DNA of 64,000 bases from Methylococcaceae bacterium (GTDB lineage: Bacteria; Pseudomonadota; Gammaproteobacteria; Methylococcales; Methylomonadaceae): the NCBI GenBank assembly GCA_021647145.1, contig JAKIVF010000001.1:1-64000 (forward strand), in the 5' to 3' direction. Below are positions 55,079 to 63,414 of this stretch, one piece after another. The translations under genes were made by a program, and so were the position numbers. Each line of letters opens with the position of its first letter. The stretch's first letter is position 1. Under the pieces are notes generated by a model. It was not told the DNA's origin and searched no databases. It saw only the letters and a list, made by a program, of their open reading frames with translations.

Positions 55079-56419
55079 ATGTCTGATTACAAAATAGCAC
55101 CTGTTTCAAGTCGCTCTATTCCAGACGGAATTCCATTTATTGTCGCTAACGAGGCAGCTGAGCGCTTTAGTTATTATGGAATGCGAGCTATTTTAGTTGT
55201 CTTTATGACTCAGTATTTAATGAATTCAGCTGGTGAATTAGATGTGATGAGTGAAAATGAGGCGCAAGGGTATTTTCACTTATATGTTTCTGCTGTGTAC
55301 TTTATGCCTATCTTCGGAGCCTTGTTGGCAGATGGTTTTATTGGTAAATATCGAACGATTTTATTTTTATCGCTATTTTATTGTTTAGGGCATTTTGCTT
55401 TGGCTCTGGATGATACTCGAATGGGGTTATTAATAGGGCAAGGACTAATTGCATTAGGTGCTGGAGGAATTAAACCGTGTGTTTCATCTCATTTGGGTGA
55501 TCAGTTTGGTCGATCGAATCAACACTTGTTGAGTAAAGTTTTTGGCTGGTTTTATTTTTCTATCAATTTAGGTGCTTTTGCTGCAATGCTAATTATTCCC
55601 TGGTTATTGGATAGATATGGTGCTGCTGTTGCCTTTGCTGTTCCGGGGTTTTTAATGCTGATAGCAACGATTGCTTTTTGGAGTGGACGTTATCGTTTTG
55701 TGCATATTCCTCCTGCTGGAACAAGTTTTATACAAGAGGTTTTAAGTCCTTTTGGATTAAAAATAGTGCTTAAGTTAGGAGGTATTTATCTTTTTATTGC
55801 CATTTTTTGGGCACTATTTGAACAAACAGGGTCATCATGGGTGTTACAAGCACAAAAGATGGACAGAGTGATCTGGGGTATTGAAGTTTTACCATCTCAG
55901 GTTCAAGCAGCCAACCCTTTATTAATTATGTTTTTGGTGCCTTTATTTACTTATTATATTTATCCTGCCTTAGAGAAAATTGTTAACTTAACTGCATTAA
56001 AAAAAATATCAATAGGTTTGTTTTTAACGGTCATAGCCTTTACTATTCCAGCATGGATTCAAATGCAGTTAGATCAGGGGTTAACACCACATATTAGCTG
56101 GCAATTGTTAGCTTACTTGTTTTTAACTACGGCAGAAGTCATGGTGTCAATTACTTGCCTGGAATTTTCATACACTCAGGCACCTAAAAAAATGAAATCA
56201 TTAATTATGGCACTCTTTTTTATGTCTATGGCTTTGGGAAATTTGTTTACTAGTGCAGTTAATTTTTTTATTATCAATGATGATGGAAGTAATAAGTTAA
56301 CAGGTTCAGAATATTTTTGGTTTTTTACTGTTTTAATGTTGATTACTGCTATATTATTTTTAATTGTCAGTAAAAATTATCAAGAAAAAACTTATTTACA
56401 TGAAGAGCAAGCAAGATAG
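55079..56419 (+). CDS. POT family proton-coupled oligopeptide transporter
   Basis: 446 residues, about 12-14 membrane helices. The ExxER signature is in NEAAERFSYYGMRAIL (about 21-36), and KTRTILFLSLFYCLGHFAL-like KYRTILFLSLFYCLGHFAL, GQGLIALGAGGIKPCVSSHLGDQF (PTR2 signature, about 120-143) and FWALFEQTGSSW are typical of PTR2/POT peptide transporters. Imports di- or tripeptides with protons. It is divergent from the Bat operon and followed by a DUF4124 gene, whose start lies 31 bases downstream. Confidence 0.92.
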   Translation: MSDYKIAPVSSRSIPDGIPFIVANEAAERFSYYGMRAILVVFMTQYLMNSAGELDVMSENEAQGYFHLYVSAVYFMPIFGALLADGFIGKYRTILFLSLFYCLGHFALALDDTRMGLLIGQGLIALGAGGIKPCVSSHLGDQFGRSNQHLLSKVFGWFYFSINLGAFAAMLIIPWLLDRYGAAVAFAVPGFLMLIATIAFWSGRYRFVHIPPAGTSFIQEVLSPFGLKIVLKLGGIYLFIAIFWALFEQTGSSWVLQAQKMDRVIWGIEVLPSQVQAANPLLIMFLVPLFTYYIYPALEKIVNLTALKKISIGLFLTVIAFTIPAWIQMQLDQGLTPHISWQLLAYLFLTTAEVMVSITCLEFSYTQAPKKMKSLIMALFFMSMALGNLFTSAVNFFIINDDGSNKLTGSEYFWFFTVLMLITAILFLIVSKNYQEKTYLHEEQAR

Positions 56420-56450
56420 TATGGTTAATAATTTGAAGCATGGGGGGTTA

Positions 56451-57038
56451 ATGAAATTTATACAACCAGTTATGATGATATGTATCACGCTTTTTTCAAC
56501 TAGTGTTTTAGCGGGGATATATAAATGTACAGATGATCGAGGAAATACCTCCTATCAGGCTAAGCCTTGTTCCGGTGAAAAAAAAGCAATTGAAATAGAT
56601 GTAAAAACCGGGAGTTCCACTAATTTATCAGTACTGAAAAAGAAAAAAGAAAAGGAATTGGAGCTCAAAAAACGGCAGGAAATTGATCGTCAAAAATTGA
56701 TTGAACTAGAAGCAGGACGAAAAAGAGATGCTAAAGAACAAAGTTCTTTAAACCAGCAGTTAGTCAAAAATAACCCTATTCAATATTCGGCATTTTCTAT
56801 CCCTCCTTATAGAATCGATAGATTGTCTGATATAGTTAAGGAGTATGAAACTAAATTGCCTGATATTGAAAAATTAAGGCGATTTGCGGCAAAAAAAGCA
56901 TTGGCATCAGGTGAGTGCATGCGTGTAGAGGCTAGTCATTTAAGCAAGAAAAGTTCAGATGATCAATTGGTTTTTTCTGTAGATTGTAGTAGTGCTAATA
57001 CGTTTTATTTTAATGAACAAGAACTCTTAAAAAATTAG
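56451..57038 (+). CDS. DUF4124 domain secreted protein
   Basis: 195 residues from the ATG at 56451, chosen because a run of GGGGGG precedes it by 3 bases and a signal peptide then starts at once (MKFIQPVMMICITLFSTSVLA). In-frame starts upstream (56364, 56421) overlap the POT gene. DUF4124 core GIYKCTDDRGNTSYQAKPC near 21-39 is followed by a Lys/Glu-rich coiled coil (70-110) and a C-terminal domain with two cysteines (GECMRV, VDCSS). Periplasmic role unknown. Confidence 0.8.
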   Translation: MKFIQPVMMICITLFSTSVLAGIYKCTDDRGNTSYQAKPCSGEKKAIEIDVKTGSSTNLSVLKKKKEKELELKKRQEIDRQKLIELEAGRKRDAKEQSSLNQQLVKNNPIQYSAFSIPPYRIDRLSDIVKEYETKLPDIEKLRRFAAKKALASGECMRVEASHLSKKSSDDQLVFSVDCSSANTFYFNEQELLKN

Positions 57039-57043
57039 GTATA

Positions 57044-57874
57044 GTGGAATCAAAAATTGTTTTTATTACGGGCTGTTCAACAGGCATAGGCTACGCAGCA
57101 GCAGTTGAATTAAAAAAACGTGGACATAGAGTCATTTGTTCTGCAAGAAAAGATCAAGATGTAGCGCGGCTTCAATCAGAAGGTTTTGAGGCTTTACAAT
57201 TAGATTTGTCTGAATCAAATAGTATTTTAAACGCAGTAAAACAATTGCTTGTTCTGACTGATGGAAAAATTGATGCATTATTTAATAATGGTGCATTTGG
57301 ACAGCCCGGTGCGGTTGAAGATTTAAGTCGAGATGTATTAAGGCACCAGTTTGAAACCAATTTATTTGGCACACATGAATTGACAAATTTAATTCTCCCT
57401 GTCATGCGAAAACAAGGGTATGGACGTATTATTTACAATAGTTCTATTTTAGGCTTTGTCGCAATGAAATTTAGAGGGGCCTATAATTCAAGTAAATTTG
57501 CTTTAGAAGGCTTGGTTGATACGTTGCGAATAGAACTTTATGGTACTAATATTAAACTGTGTATTATTGAGCCAGGGCCAATTTCTAGTAATTTCAGAAA
57601 GAATGCATTTGCTATGTATAAGAAAAATATTAACCCTGAATTAAGTTTTCATAAACAGACCTACCAACTGATGGAAGAGCGTTTACAGAAAGAAGGACCA
57701 GTTGCTTCTTTTACTTTACCTGCCGTTGCAGTCGTTGACAAATTGATACATGCGCTTGAATCGAAACGCCCAAAAATACGTTACTATGTCACCTTTCCAA
57801 CTCATTTATTTGGTTTTTTAAAACGTATTTTACCTTCTAGTTGGTTGGATTATTTATTAAGAAAAGTTCAATAA
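57044..57874 (+). CDS. Short-chain dehydrogenase/reductase
   Basis: 276 residues starting at GTG 57044. Cofactor loop FITGCSTGIGYAAAVEL (6-22), NNGAFGQPGAVED, then Ser in YNSSILGFVAMK and catalytic Tyr-Lys in YNSSKFALEGLVDTLRIEL (about 149-167). LCIIEPGPISSNF follows. A C-terminal extension with ALESKRPKIRYYVTFPTHLFGFLKRI suits classical SDRs acting on lipids or retinol-like substrates; the true substrate is unknown. Overlaps the following small gene by one base (TAATG). Confidence 0.9.
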   Translation: MESKIVFITGCSTGIGYAAAVELKKRGHRVICSARKDQDVARLQSEGFEALQLDLSESNSILNAVKQLLVLTDGKIDALFNNGAFGQPGAVEDLSRDVLRHQFETNLFGTHELTNLILPVMRKQGYGRIIYNSSILGFVAMKFRGAYNSSKFALEGLVDTLRIELYGTNIKLCIIEPGPISSNFRKNAFAMYKKNINPELSFHKQTYQLMEERLQKEGPVASFTLPAVAVVDKLIHALESKRPKIRYYVTFPTHLFGFLKRILPSSWLDYLLRKVQ

Positions 57875-58056
57875 TGGATGAATTCTCTATTGGGTGTCCA
57901 TATTGTGGAGAAAGTATTGATTTATTAGTTGATGGGTCTGAAGGGGAGCATGAATGTTATGAAGATTGTTCAGTTTGTTGTTCTCCTATTTTTTTGGAAG
58001 TATCGTTTGATGAGCTTGGAAAATTGAAAGTTTTGGCCAAAAGAGATAGTGACTAA
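57874..58056 (+). CDS. CPXCG motif zinc-ribbon-like protein
   Basis: 60 residues with Cys at 8, 11 (CPYCG) and at 28, 32, 35, 36 (ECYEDCSVCC). The CPxCG start and the double CxxC-like ending define the small 'CPXCG motif-containing cysteine-rich' family, probably a zinc ribbon. Coupled to the SDR gene by the TAATG overlap. Function unknown. Confidence 0.85.
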   Translation: MDEFSIGCPYCGESIDLLVDGSEGEHECYEDCSVCCSPIFLEVSFDELGKLKVLAKRDSD

Positions 58057-58251
58057 GTAGGAAACGCCTCTAAATTTATTGCCATAAAATAATTAAGGTA
58101 ATATGAGGCTGAAGTTAATTTTAGAAAACTTAATTCATGCAATACTCACAAAAATTGTGCTAGAATCACACCTAGCATATAGTTAAATTAAATATATAAG
58201 ATTTAAAATAGTTACATGCTCATCAAAATAACTACAACGAGGTATACATAG

Positions 58252-58638
58252 ATGAAATTATTAAAAAGCGCTGTCGTAGCATTAACTTTAGCTCTTTCTT
58301 TAGGAACTTTTTCTACATCTGCACTTGCAGAATGTGAAGATGGAAGAACTTGCTTTGGTCCAGAGCAAGCGATTGATATGGTTTTAGGGAAAATAGCTGA
58401 ATCAATGAAATTAATTAATGATGGTGCTGATTCAGGCGATGTTCAAAAGATGATTAAAAAAGCTATGGATGCAAAAAAGGAAATTAATGCAAGTGATATT
58501 GTTTCTCGTCATGCTGCTAAAGCAAATGGTCATTTGAAAAAAGCTAGAAAAGCAGCTAAAAAAGATGAACTAATAAAAGCTACTGAACATTTAGAAGCTG
58601 CTGAGAAAGGTTTTGAAGGCTTGAAAGCGCGTTTATAA
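58252..58638 (+). CDS. Secreted helical protein, SmbP-like layout
   Basis: 128 residues. Signal peptide 1-26 (…SLGTFSTSALA), then CEDGRTC (two Cys, likely a disulfide) and Lys/Ala-rich helices. The C-terminal half repeats a helix-turn-helix pattern (RHAAKANGHLKKARKAAKKDELIKATEHLEAAEKG in parts). The four-helix layout is like the small metal-binding protein SmbP of Nitrosomonas, but only three His remain, so metal binding is doubtful. Strong ribosome binding region ACGAGG, 196 bases of leader and a good terminator point to a well-expressed monocistronic gene. Confidence 0.65.
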   Translation: MKLLKSAVVALTLALSLGTFSTSALAECEDGRTCFGPEQAIDMVLGKIAESMKLINDGADSGDVQKMIKKAMDAKKEINASDIVSRHAAKANGHLKKARKAAKKDELIKATEHLEAAEKGFEGLKARL

Positions 58639-58661
58639 GTTTTTTTGTTATAACTATTCAT

Positions 58662-58691
58662 AAAAATAGGACGCTTGCGTCCTATTTTTTT
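58662..58691 (+). terminator. Intrinsic terminator of the secreted helical protein gene
   Basis: aaaaataggacg (58662-58673) pairs with cgtcctattttt (58678-58689) around cttg, and a T-run follows to 58691. A clear rho-independent terminator 23 bases after the stop; it may also work in reverse because of its A-rich start. Confidence 0.88.
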
Positions 58692-58755
58692 GTCTTTTGA
58701 GGTCTACTTACCCAATCACAATCAACGCCTCTTTAAGTTTATTTTATAAGTAAAT

Positions 58756-58932
58756 ATGCCAGATTTTAAAAAATATAGATGCATGGAGTGCGAGTATATT
58801 TATGATGAGGCTAAAGGCGATGTTCATAGCGGCTTAGCTCCTGGGACACTTTGGTCAGATGTTCCTGAGAGTTGGGCATGTCCAATATGTGGGGCACCTA
58901 AAAGCTTTTTTAAGTTAATTGAAAGTTCTTAG
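58756..58932 (+). CDS. Rubredoxin
   Basis: 58 residues. Iron ligands Cys9, Cys12, Cys42 and Cys45 (YRCMECEYIYDE … WACPICGAPK) with the usual linker DEAKGDVHSGLAPGTLWSDVPESW. A one-electron carrier with Fe(Cys)4, found in peroxide/superoxide defence, alkane hydroxylation and other redox routes. No rubredoxin reductase or partner is adjacent. The SD is weak. Confidence 0.95.
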   Translation: MPDFKKYRCMECEYIYDEAKGDVHSGLAPGTLWSDVPESWACPICGAPKSFFKLIESS

Positions 58933-58945
58933 GGATCGTTTTTAA

Positions 58946-59692
58946 CTAAACCTGAGATAAATTAATATTTCCGAAATATTCCTGCAGATTGATTTTTATA
59001 GGCATAAAGTAGATATTGAAGTTCATCTCTTTAGCCATTGAAATAACTTGATTGGTAAAGTTAATATTCCAATCATATTCAGCTTTAAATGATGCAGGAA
59101 ATTTAACTTTGTTTTTTAACTTCCAATAATTCATTGAAGATGTTGTTGTAATTGGACTAATTCCAATAAATGTATCAATGCCTTGTAAGTGTTCAGCATA
59201 AACCTCTATCATTCTTAAATCATAAAAAGGCTGAGAAAAAAAGCTAGAAGCACCTGCATCTATTTTTCTTTGCACATACATACACTCGCCCTGAACCCCA
59301 TTTCTATGTGAATCAAAACCAGCATGAATCGTTATTTGAGGAAATCTTTGCTTAACAGATCTAATTAAGTCAATTACATTTGTGTTGTGAAATTTTCTTT
59401 TAATACCTTCTGGAGGATCTCCAGAAACTAAAAGTACATGTTCTAATTCGTTTTCTTCAATAATCTGAAAAATATCACCTGACTTTATTGAGAAGTCAAT
59501 TGCTCTAAAATGAGGGACAAATTGATGTTTTTTTCGGTCAACTTTTTTCCCTGTCTCCCAGCTTCTTATGTCAAATCGTTGAATATCAGGTACATTGATC
59601 ATACTGATTGATTCGCCAAGTGTTGAGACAAATTGGTATTGATCGTCAAATGCTTGAGTGTTTCTTGGTACTATTTCAAATGAAAATTTCAT
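58946..59692 (-). CDS. Methylenetetrahydrofolate reductase-like protein (short)
   Basis: 248 residues (MetF about 296). MKFSFEIVPRN holds a Glu at position 6 that matches the catalytic Glu of MetF (SFEF motif). LLVSGDPPEG near 90 matches the LRGDLPPG FAD/folate block. DAGASSFFSQPFYDL near 150 matches AGANRAITQFFFD-like segments (flavin contacts). The C-terminal third is shorter and unlike MetF. It may reduce or sense a C1-folate or be a degenerate paralogue. Monocistronic, convergent with the rubredoxin gene. Confidence 0.7.
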   Translation of the reverse strand: MKFSFEIVPRNTQAFDDQYQFVSTLGESISMINVPDIQRFDIRSWETGKKVDRKKHQFVPHFRAIDFSIKSGDIFQIIEENELEHVLLVSGDPPEGIKRKFHNTNVIDLIRSVKQRFPQITIHAGFDSHRNGVQGECMYVQRKIDAGASSFFSQPFYDLRMIEVYAEHLQGIDTFIGISPITTTSSMNYWKLKNKVKFPASFKAEYDWNINFTNQVISMAKEMNFNIYFMPIKINLQEYFGNINLSQV

Positions 59693-59757
59693 TTATTTTA
59701 TGGGGTTGTTGTACTTTTAATAGGGAGTTGATATCAATTTTTTGGGGTGACTTATGG

Positions 59758-60516
59758 TTACAATAGGTTCGATTTTTGTAGATTCAGTAAATGTAGTTTA
59801 AGATATTTGTAATAAGTCACTTCGGCATTAGATATTGCAAGCATAAGTCCTTGTTCGCCATCAAGAAATGATGCATTAATAATAAATGTGCGAAAAAATG
59901 TCCATATGGCACGAAAGATTGCTTGTATCAAAGATGACTTTTTTCCTTTGTCAAAAAGCATTTCAGCACCTAATGAAGAGTAGTTATTAGTTTTAGATAA
60001 CACCTCTTCTAATGAGGTATAGGAATCGTGAAGTATTGGATTTTTAAGTTGACTAATAGGTCCCTTTACAATCACTCTTTCATGGACTAAAGAATTAGAG
60101 AATTCTCCCTGTTTTTTTTGAAATAAACGTAAAACATAGTCAGGCCACCAACCGCCATGTTTGATTTGTTTTCCGCAATAGCTAGATAACCGAGGTATTT
60201 CAAATCCATGGTGAATATTTCGTGGGTTGTTTATAGCTTGTAGTATTTCCGCTTGCAATTCTTTAGTGATTTGTTCGTCAGCATCAATAGATAAAACCCA
60301 GTTGCCGCTTGCTTTATTTAGTGCGCGTTGTTTTTGAGGGCCAAAGCCAGGCCAGTCAGTTTCATAAATATGTGGGGTAAAGGTTTTACATATTTCAACT
60401 GTATTGTCAGTACTACCAGAATCAAAAACAATGATTTCATCTGCCCAAGAAACAGATTTTAAACAGCGGGCAATATGTTCTGATTCATTTTTTGTGACAA
60501 TGATGATGCTAAGCAT
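59758..60516 (-). CDS. Family 2 glycosyltransferase, LPS core WaaE/KdtX type
   Basis: 252 residues. GT-A fold: LSIIIVTKNESEHIARCLKSV (3-23), IIVFDSGSTDNTVEI, SIDADEQIT (DxD-like metal site near 95), then HERVIVKGPI and FRTFIINASFLDGEQGLMLA near the C-terminus, an amphipathic membrane contact. The closest family layout is WaaE/KdtX, which adds glucose to the LPS inner core. Acceptor is inferred from context with the acyltransferase and ligase genes. 9 bases downstream of the next glycosyltransferase stop. Confidence 0.85.
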   Translation of the reverse strand: MLSIIIVTKNESEHIARCLKSVSWADEIIVFDSGSTDNTVEICKTFTPHIYETDWPGFGPQKQRALNKASGNWVLSIDADEQITKELQAEILQAINNPRNIHHGFEIPRLSSYCGKQIKHGGWWPDYVLRLFQKKQGEFSNSLVHERVIVKGPISQLKNPILHDSYTSLEEVLSKTNNYSSLGAEMLFDKGKKSSLIQAIFRAIWTFFRTFIINASFLDGEQGLMLAISNAEVTYYKYLKLHLLNLQKSNLL

Positions 60517-60525
60517 TGGCTTTTT

Positions 60526-61350
60526 TTATTGCCAGGAAAAATTATTTTCAACCCGTAAGCCATGCATAGTCATACCATAAAGCTTTAGCTCGTTTTGACT
60601 CCATTCTTTTTGTTGACGTTTTTTTTTGATCTTTTTTAACTTTCGCTCCAGCCAGCTTTGTTTAAGTAAACGATAATTATAGCGGTAAGCCAAGCCATCT
60701 TTTTCTTTTAGCCCTCGTTCTTGTTTCATTGCTGTTTGTGTGACAGAGCCATAATGGTGTAGCCATGAAGCTCCAGTCATACCAGTAGCAATACCGGCTT
60801 TATCAGCTTCATGAAAAAAAAGGGTGTCTTCGTAACCTAATAATTTAGGTGTGGGCTGAAAATAACCAATATCTAGCCAGACAGATTTATGGACTGCGAG
60901 ACATACAGCGTGCCTGTCGCCTATCCTAAGGCTGTTTTCCATTTTCTTTGAAGCTTTGCTGGAAAAAGCATTGAAGTCATAATCCATGGAGCCTTCTACT
61001 AAGGAAGGAGAAATAATTTTTAGTTTATTTTTTTCTGCAGTATGGATTAAATTTTCGACCCAATTAGCTGATACAAGTACATCATTATTCATGATAATCG
61101 TCCATTCTGCTTGAAGGGCTAAGGCTCCTTGATTCCATGCTACACCACAACCTAAATTTGCTTGATTAAAAGTAAGGCCGCCTAGTGAAATTGATTGTAG
61201 ATAATTTCGCGTGTCATCAGTGGAGCCATTATCGATGACAACTAGTCGGCTCAGGTCGGTGCCATGCAGAATCATGCTATCTATACACTGGCGTGTATAC
61301 TCTACTTGGTTGTAGCAGGCAAAGGTTATTGCATAGTTTGATGGATTCAT
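60526..61350 (-). CDS. Family 2 glycosyltransferase
   Basis: 274 residues. GT-A core: ITFACYNQVEYTRQCIDSMI, VIDNGSTDDTRNYLQSI, GCGVAWNQGA, IMNNDVLVSANWVENL (the NND metal site), and a C-terminal basic helical tail with KKIKKKRQQKEW. The sugar and acceptor cannot be read. Co-directional with the surface polysaccharide genes. Confidence 0.88.
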   Translation of the reverse strand: MNPSNYAITFACYNQVEYTRQCIDSMILHGTDLSRLVVIDNGSTDDTRNYLQSISLGGLTFNQANLGCGVAWNQGALALQAEWTIIMNNDVLVSANWVENLIHTAEKNKLKIISPSLVEGSMDYDFNAFSSKASKKMENSLRIGDRHAVCLAVHKSVWLDIGYFQPTPKLLGYEDTLFFHEADKAGIATGMTGASWLHHYGSVTQTAMKQERGLKEKDGLAYRYNYRLLKQSWLERKLKKIKKKRQQKEWSQNELKLYGMTMHGLRVENNFSWQ

Positions 61351-61377
61351 TGTTTAAGTTTTTAACAAAATAGTTGT

Positions 61378-63399
61378 TTATTGTAAATGGAAATAATTAG
61401 TTAAGTAAAGTGAACCTGTTTCATTTAAATGATTATCATCACGATAAAGCATTTGATTATTTTTAATCGCCCAACAATAAGTTTGGTCACAAAAAGCTTT
61501 TCTTGTATCCCAGACTTTTATCGCAGGAAACTCATGTAGCACTTCAAAAGCTAAGCTACGGTATTTATTTTGCTTGGAATCTATTATAGATCGTTGTGTG
61601 GCACAAGGTTTTTTAGATGTCTGTCCGCTTATTCTCCATGGTCGTTGGCTGCAGGCAGAAGGTCTAAAGTCTAAAGCAGGGATATCTAAAACAAAAATTA
61701 CTTTTTTATTAGCATTTAATAAGCGTTGAAAAGTTTCTCGCATTGTCGATTGAAAAACTTTAGCAATATCTTTTTTTTGTGATTTTTTGATAAAAGGTGT
61801 TAATTGATTCCAATGGTCTTGCTGATTTGTTTTTTTTTCTGTGAGCTGTTTTAACACGTAGCTTCCAGAATAACTACTAAGAATGACAGTTTTGACAGTT
61901 GGTGTTTCTATTGCAATTTCTAATGCTTTATTAATAAGAGAGGTGCATTCTTTATCGGGGTTATTAAAAAAAGGTAGGCAAGAACTAACACCAAAATTAA
62001 ATAGATTGCCTCCTGTCAGTAGGGGTTTGCTGATTAGTCCTGGGTAAAGGTGATTCGCATGACTGTCACCAATTAACATTGCAGTAGCTGGTTTATTATT
62101 GCTTTGTTGTAAACAAAAAACATAAGCTCCATATTTATCTAGGCAGGATGGTTGGGTTATTAAATTATTTTTTTTCCAAGGAATTAGTCCTACTTCACCT
62201 GCACTCCAATTAGAGTAAACAGAAAGACGTTTAGGGTAACCTTGTTTTTGGTAGACTTGAAATCCAATGGCTCCAACTAAAAATAAACTAATTAATAAGC
62301 CAATGGGTATTATCCAATGGTTTCGATAACGGAATTTTTTTTCAATAAATTGATATGTCCCCCATGCCAAAATGCAGCTTAATAACAATGCAAAAAAACG
62401 CAAGCTTGAGCTTGGTCTTTCCATCTCAATAATCTGTAAATAGCTTAATATTGGCCAATGCCATAAATAAAGAGGATAACTAATTAAGCCAATAAAAATT
62501 GCTGTTTTATTGGAAAGAATATGGCGATTGAACCAGGCTTTTTCTCCAGCTATAATAATACAAGCTGCGCCAATAGCAGGCATGAGTGCCCATCCACCGG
62601 GGAACAATATGTTTTTTATGTTGAAGCCAATCCATGCAGTAATAATAAGAATGAAGCCAAACCAGGAAAGAATATTGGCAAAACTTTTATCTTTATCAAC
62701 TGGTTGGTGGATCAGTATGTGATGGGTGACTTTGTCGAAGGTGGGGCGAAAATATAAATTAATGTATGCAACTGAGCTACCTATTAATAATTCCCATGCC
62801 CTTGTCTGAGGGTGAAAAAAGACTTTATCAGGGTTGTTTTCGATTTGATTTATATTTAGCAAAAAAGAAAAAACCAGGCAGACTAAAATGATTGAGATAG
62901 GGGTAAGGTGGAGCCGAAAAGCCAGTATAAGTAGTAAAGGAAAAATTAAATAAAACTGTTCTTCAATACTCAATGACCAAAGGTGTAATAGGGGTTTTAA
63001 CTCCGCAGAAGTATCAAAATACCCCGCTTCATTTTCTAAAATAAAATTAGAAATATAAATGGCTCCAGCCGATATGTGTTTTCCTAGTAATTGGTATTCA
63101 TCAGACAATAAAATAAACCAACCAGAAATTAAGCAAAATATAAGAACTACAAGTAAGGCTGGAAAAATACGCTTTATTCGTCGGCTATAGAATTCTAATA
63201 AACTAAAATTGTTCTGAGTCAGTCCTTTTAAAATAATTCCAGTAATTAAGTAACCAGAAATAACAAAAAAAATATCTACGCCAATAAAACCTCCTCTTAA
63301 GAAACGAGGATATGCATGGAATATTATGACTAATAAGATTGCGAAAGCGCGAAGTCCATCAATATCCGGTCGATAATTTAGATGTGGGTTATGAGTCAT
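61378..63399 (-). CDS. OafA-type acyltransferase (AT3-SGNH)
   Basis: 673 residues. N-terminal acyltransferase_3 domain with about ten helices: YRPDIDGLRAFAILLVIIFH (catalytic His), GGFIGVDIFFVISGYLI, SIEEQFYLIFP, and LSYPLYLWHWPILSY. C-terminal periplasmic SGNH hydrolase-like domain (about 430-670): MLIGDSHANHLYP (Ser block), and DDNHLNETGS (Asp-His). O-acetylates LPS O-antigen or capsule sugars. Ends the surface cluster before the O-antigen ligase, 15 bases apart. Confidence 0.93.
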   Translation of the reverse strand: MTHNPHLNYRPDIDGLRAFAILLVIIFHAYPRFLRGGFIGVDIFFVISGYLITGIILKGLTQNNFSLLEFYSRRIKRIFPALLVVLIFCLISGWFILLSDEYQLLGKHISAGAIYISNFILENEAGYFDTSAELKPLLHLWSLSIEEQFYLIFPLLLILAFRLHLTPISIILVCLVFSFLLNINQIENNPDKVFFHPQTRAWELLIGSSVAYINLYFRPTFDKVTHHILIHQPVDKDKSFANILSWFGFILIITAWIGFNIKNILFPGGWALMPAIGAACIIIAGEKAWFNRHILSNKTAIFIGLISYPLYLWHWPILSYLQIIEMERPSSSLRFFALLLSCILAWGTYQFIEKKFRYRNHWIIPIGLLISLFLVGAIGFQVYQKQGYPKRLSVYSNWSAGEVGLIPWKKNNLITQPSCLDKYGAYVFCLQQSNNKPATAMLIGDSHANHLYPGLISKPLLTGGNLFNFGVSSCLPFFNNPDKECTSLINKALEIAIETPTVKTVILSSYSGSYVLKQLTEKKTNQQDHWNQLTPFIKKSQKKDIAKVFQSTMRETFQRLLNANKKVIFVLDIPALDFRPSACSQRPWRISGQTSKKPCATQRSIIDSKQNKYRSLAFEVLHEFPAIKVWDTRKAFCDQTYCWAIKNNQMLYRDDNHLNETGSLYLTNYFHLQ

Positions 63400-63414
63400 T
63401 GTTGTTTGGACAGA

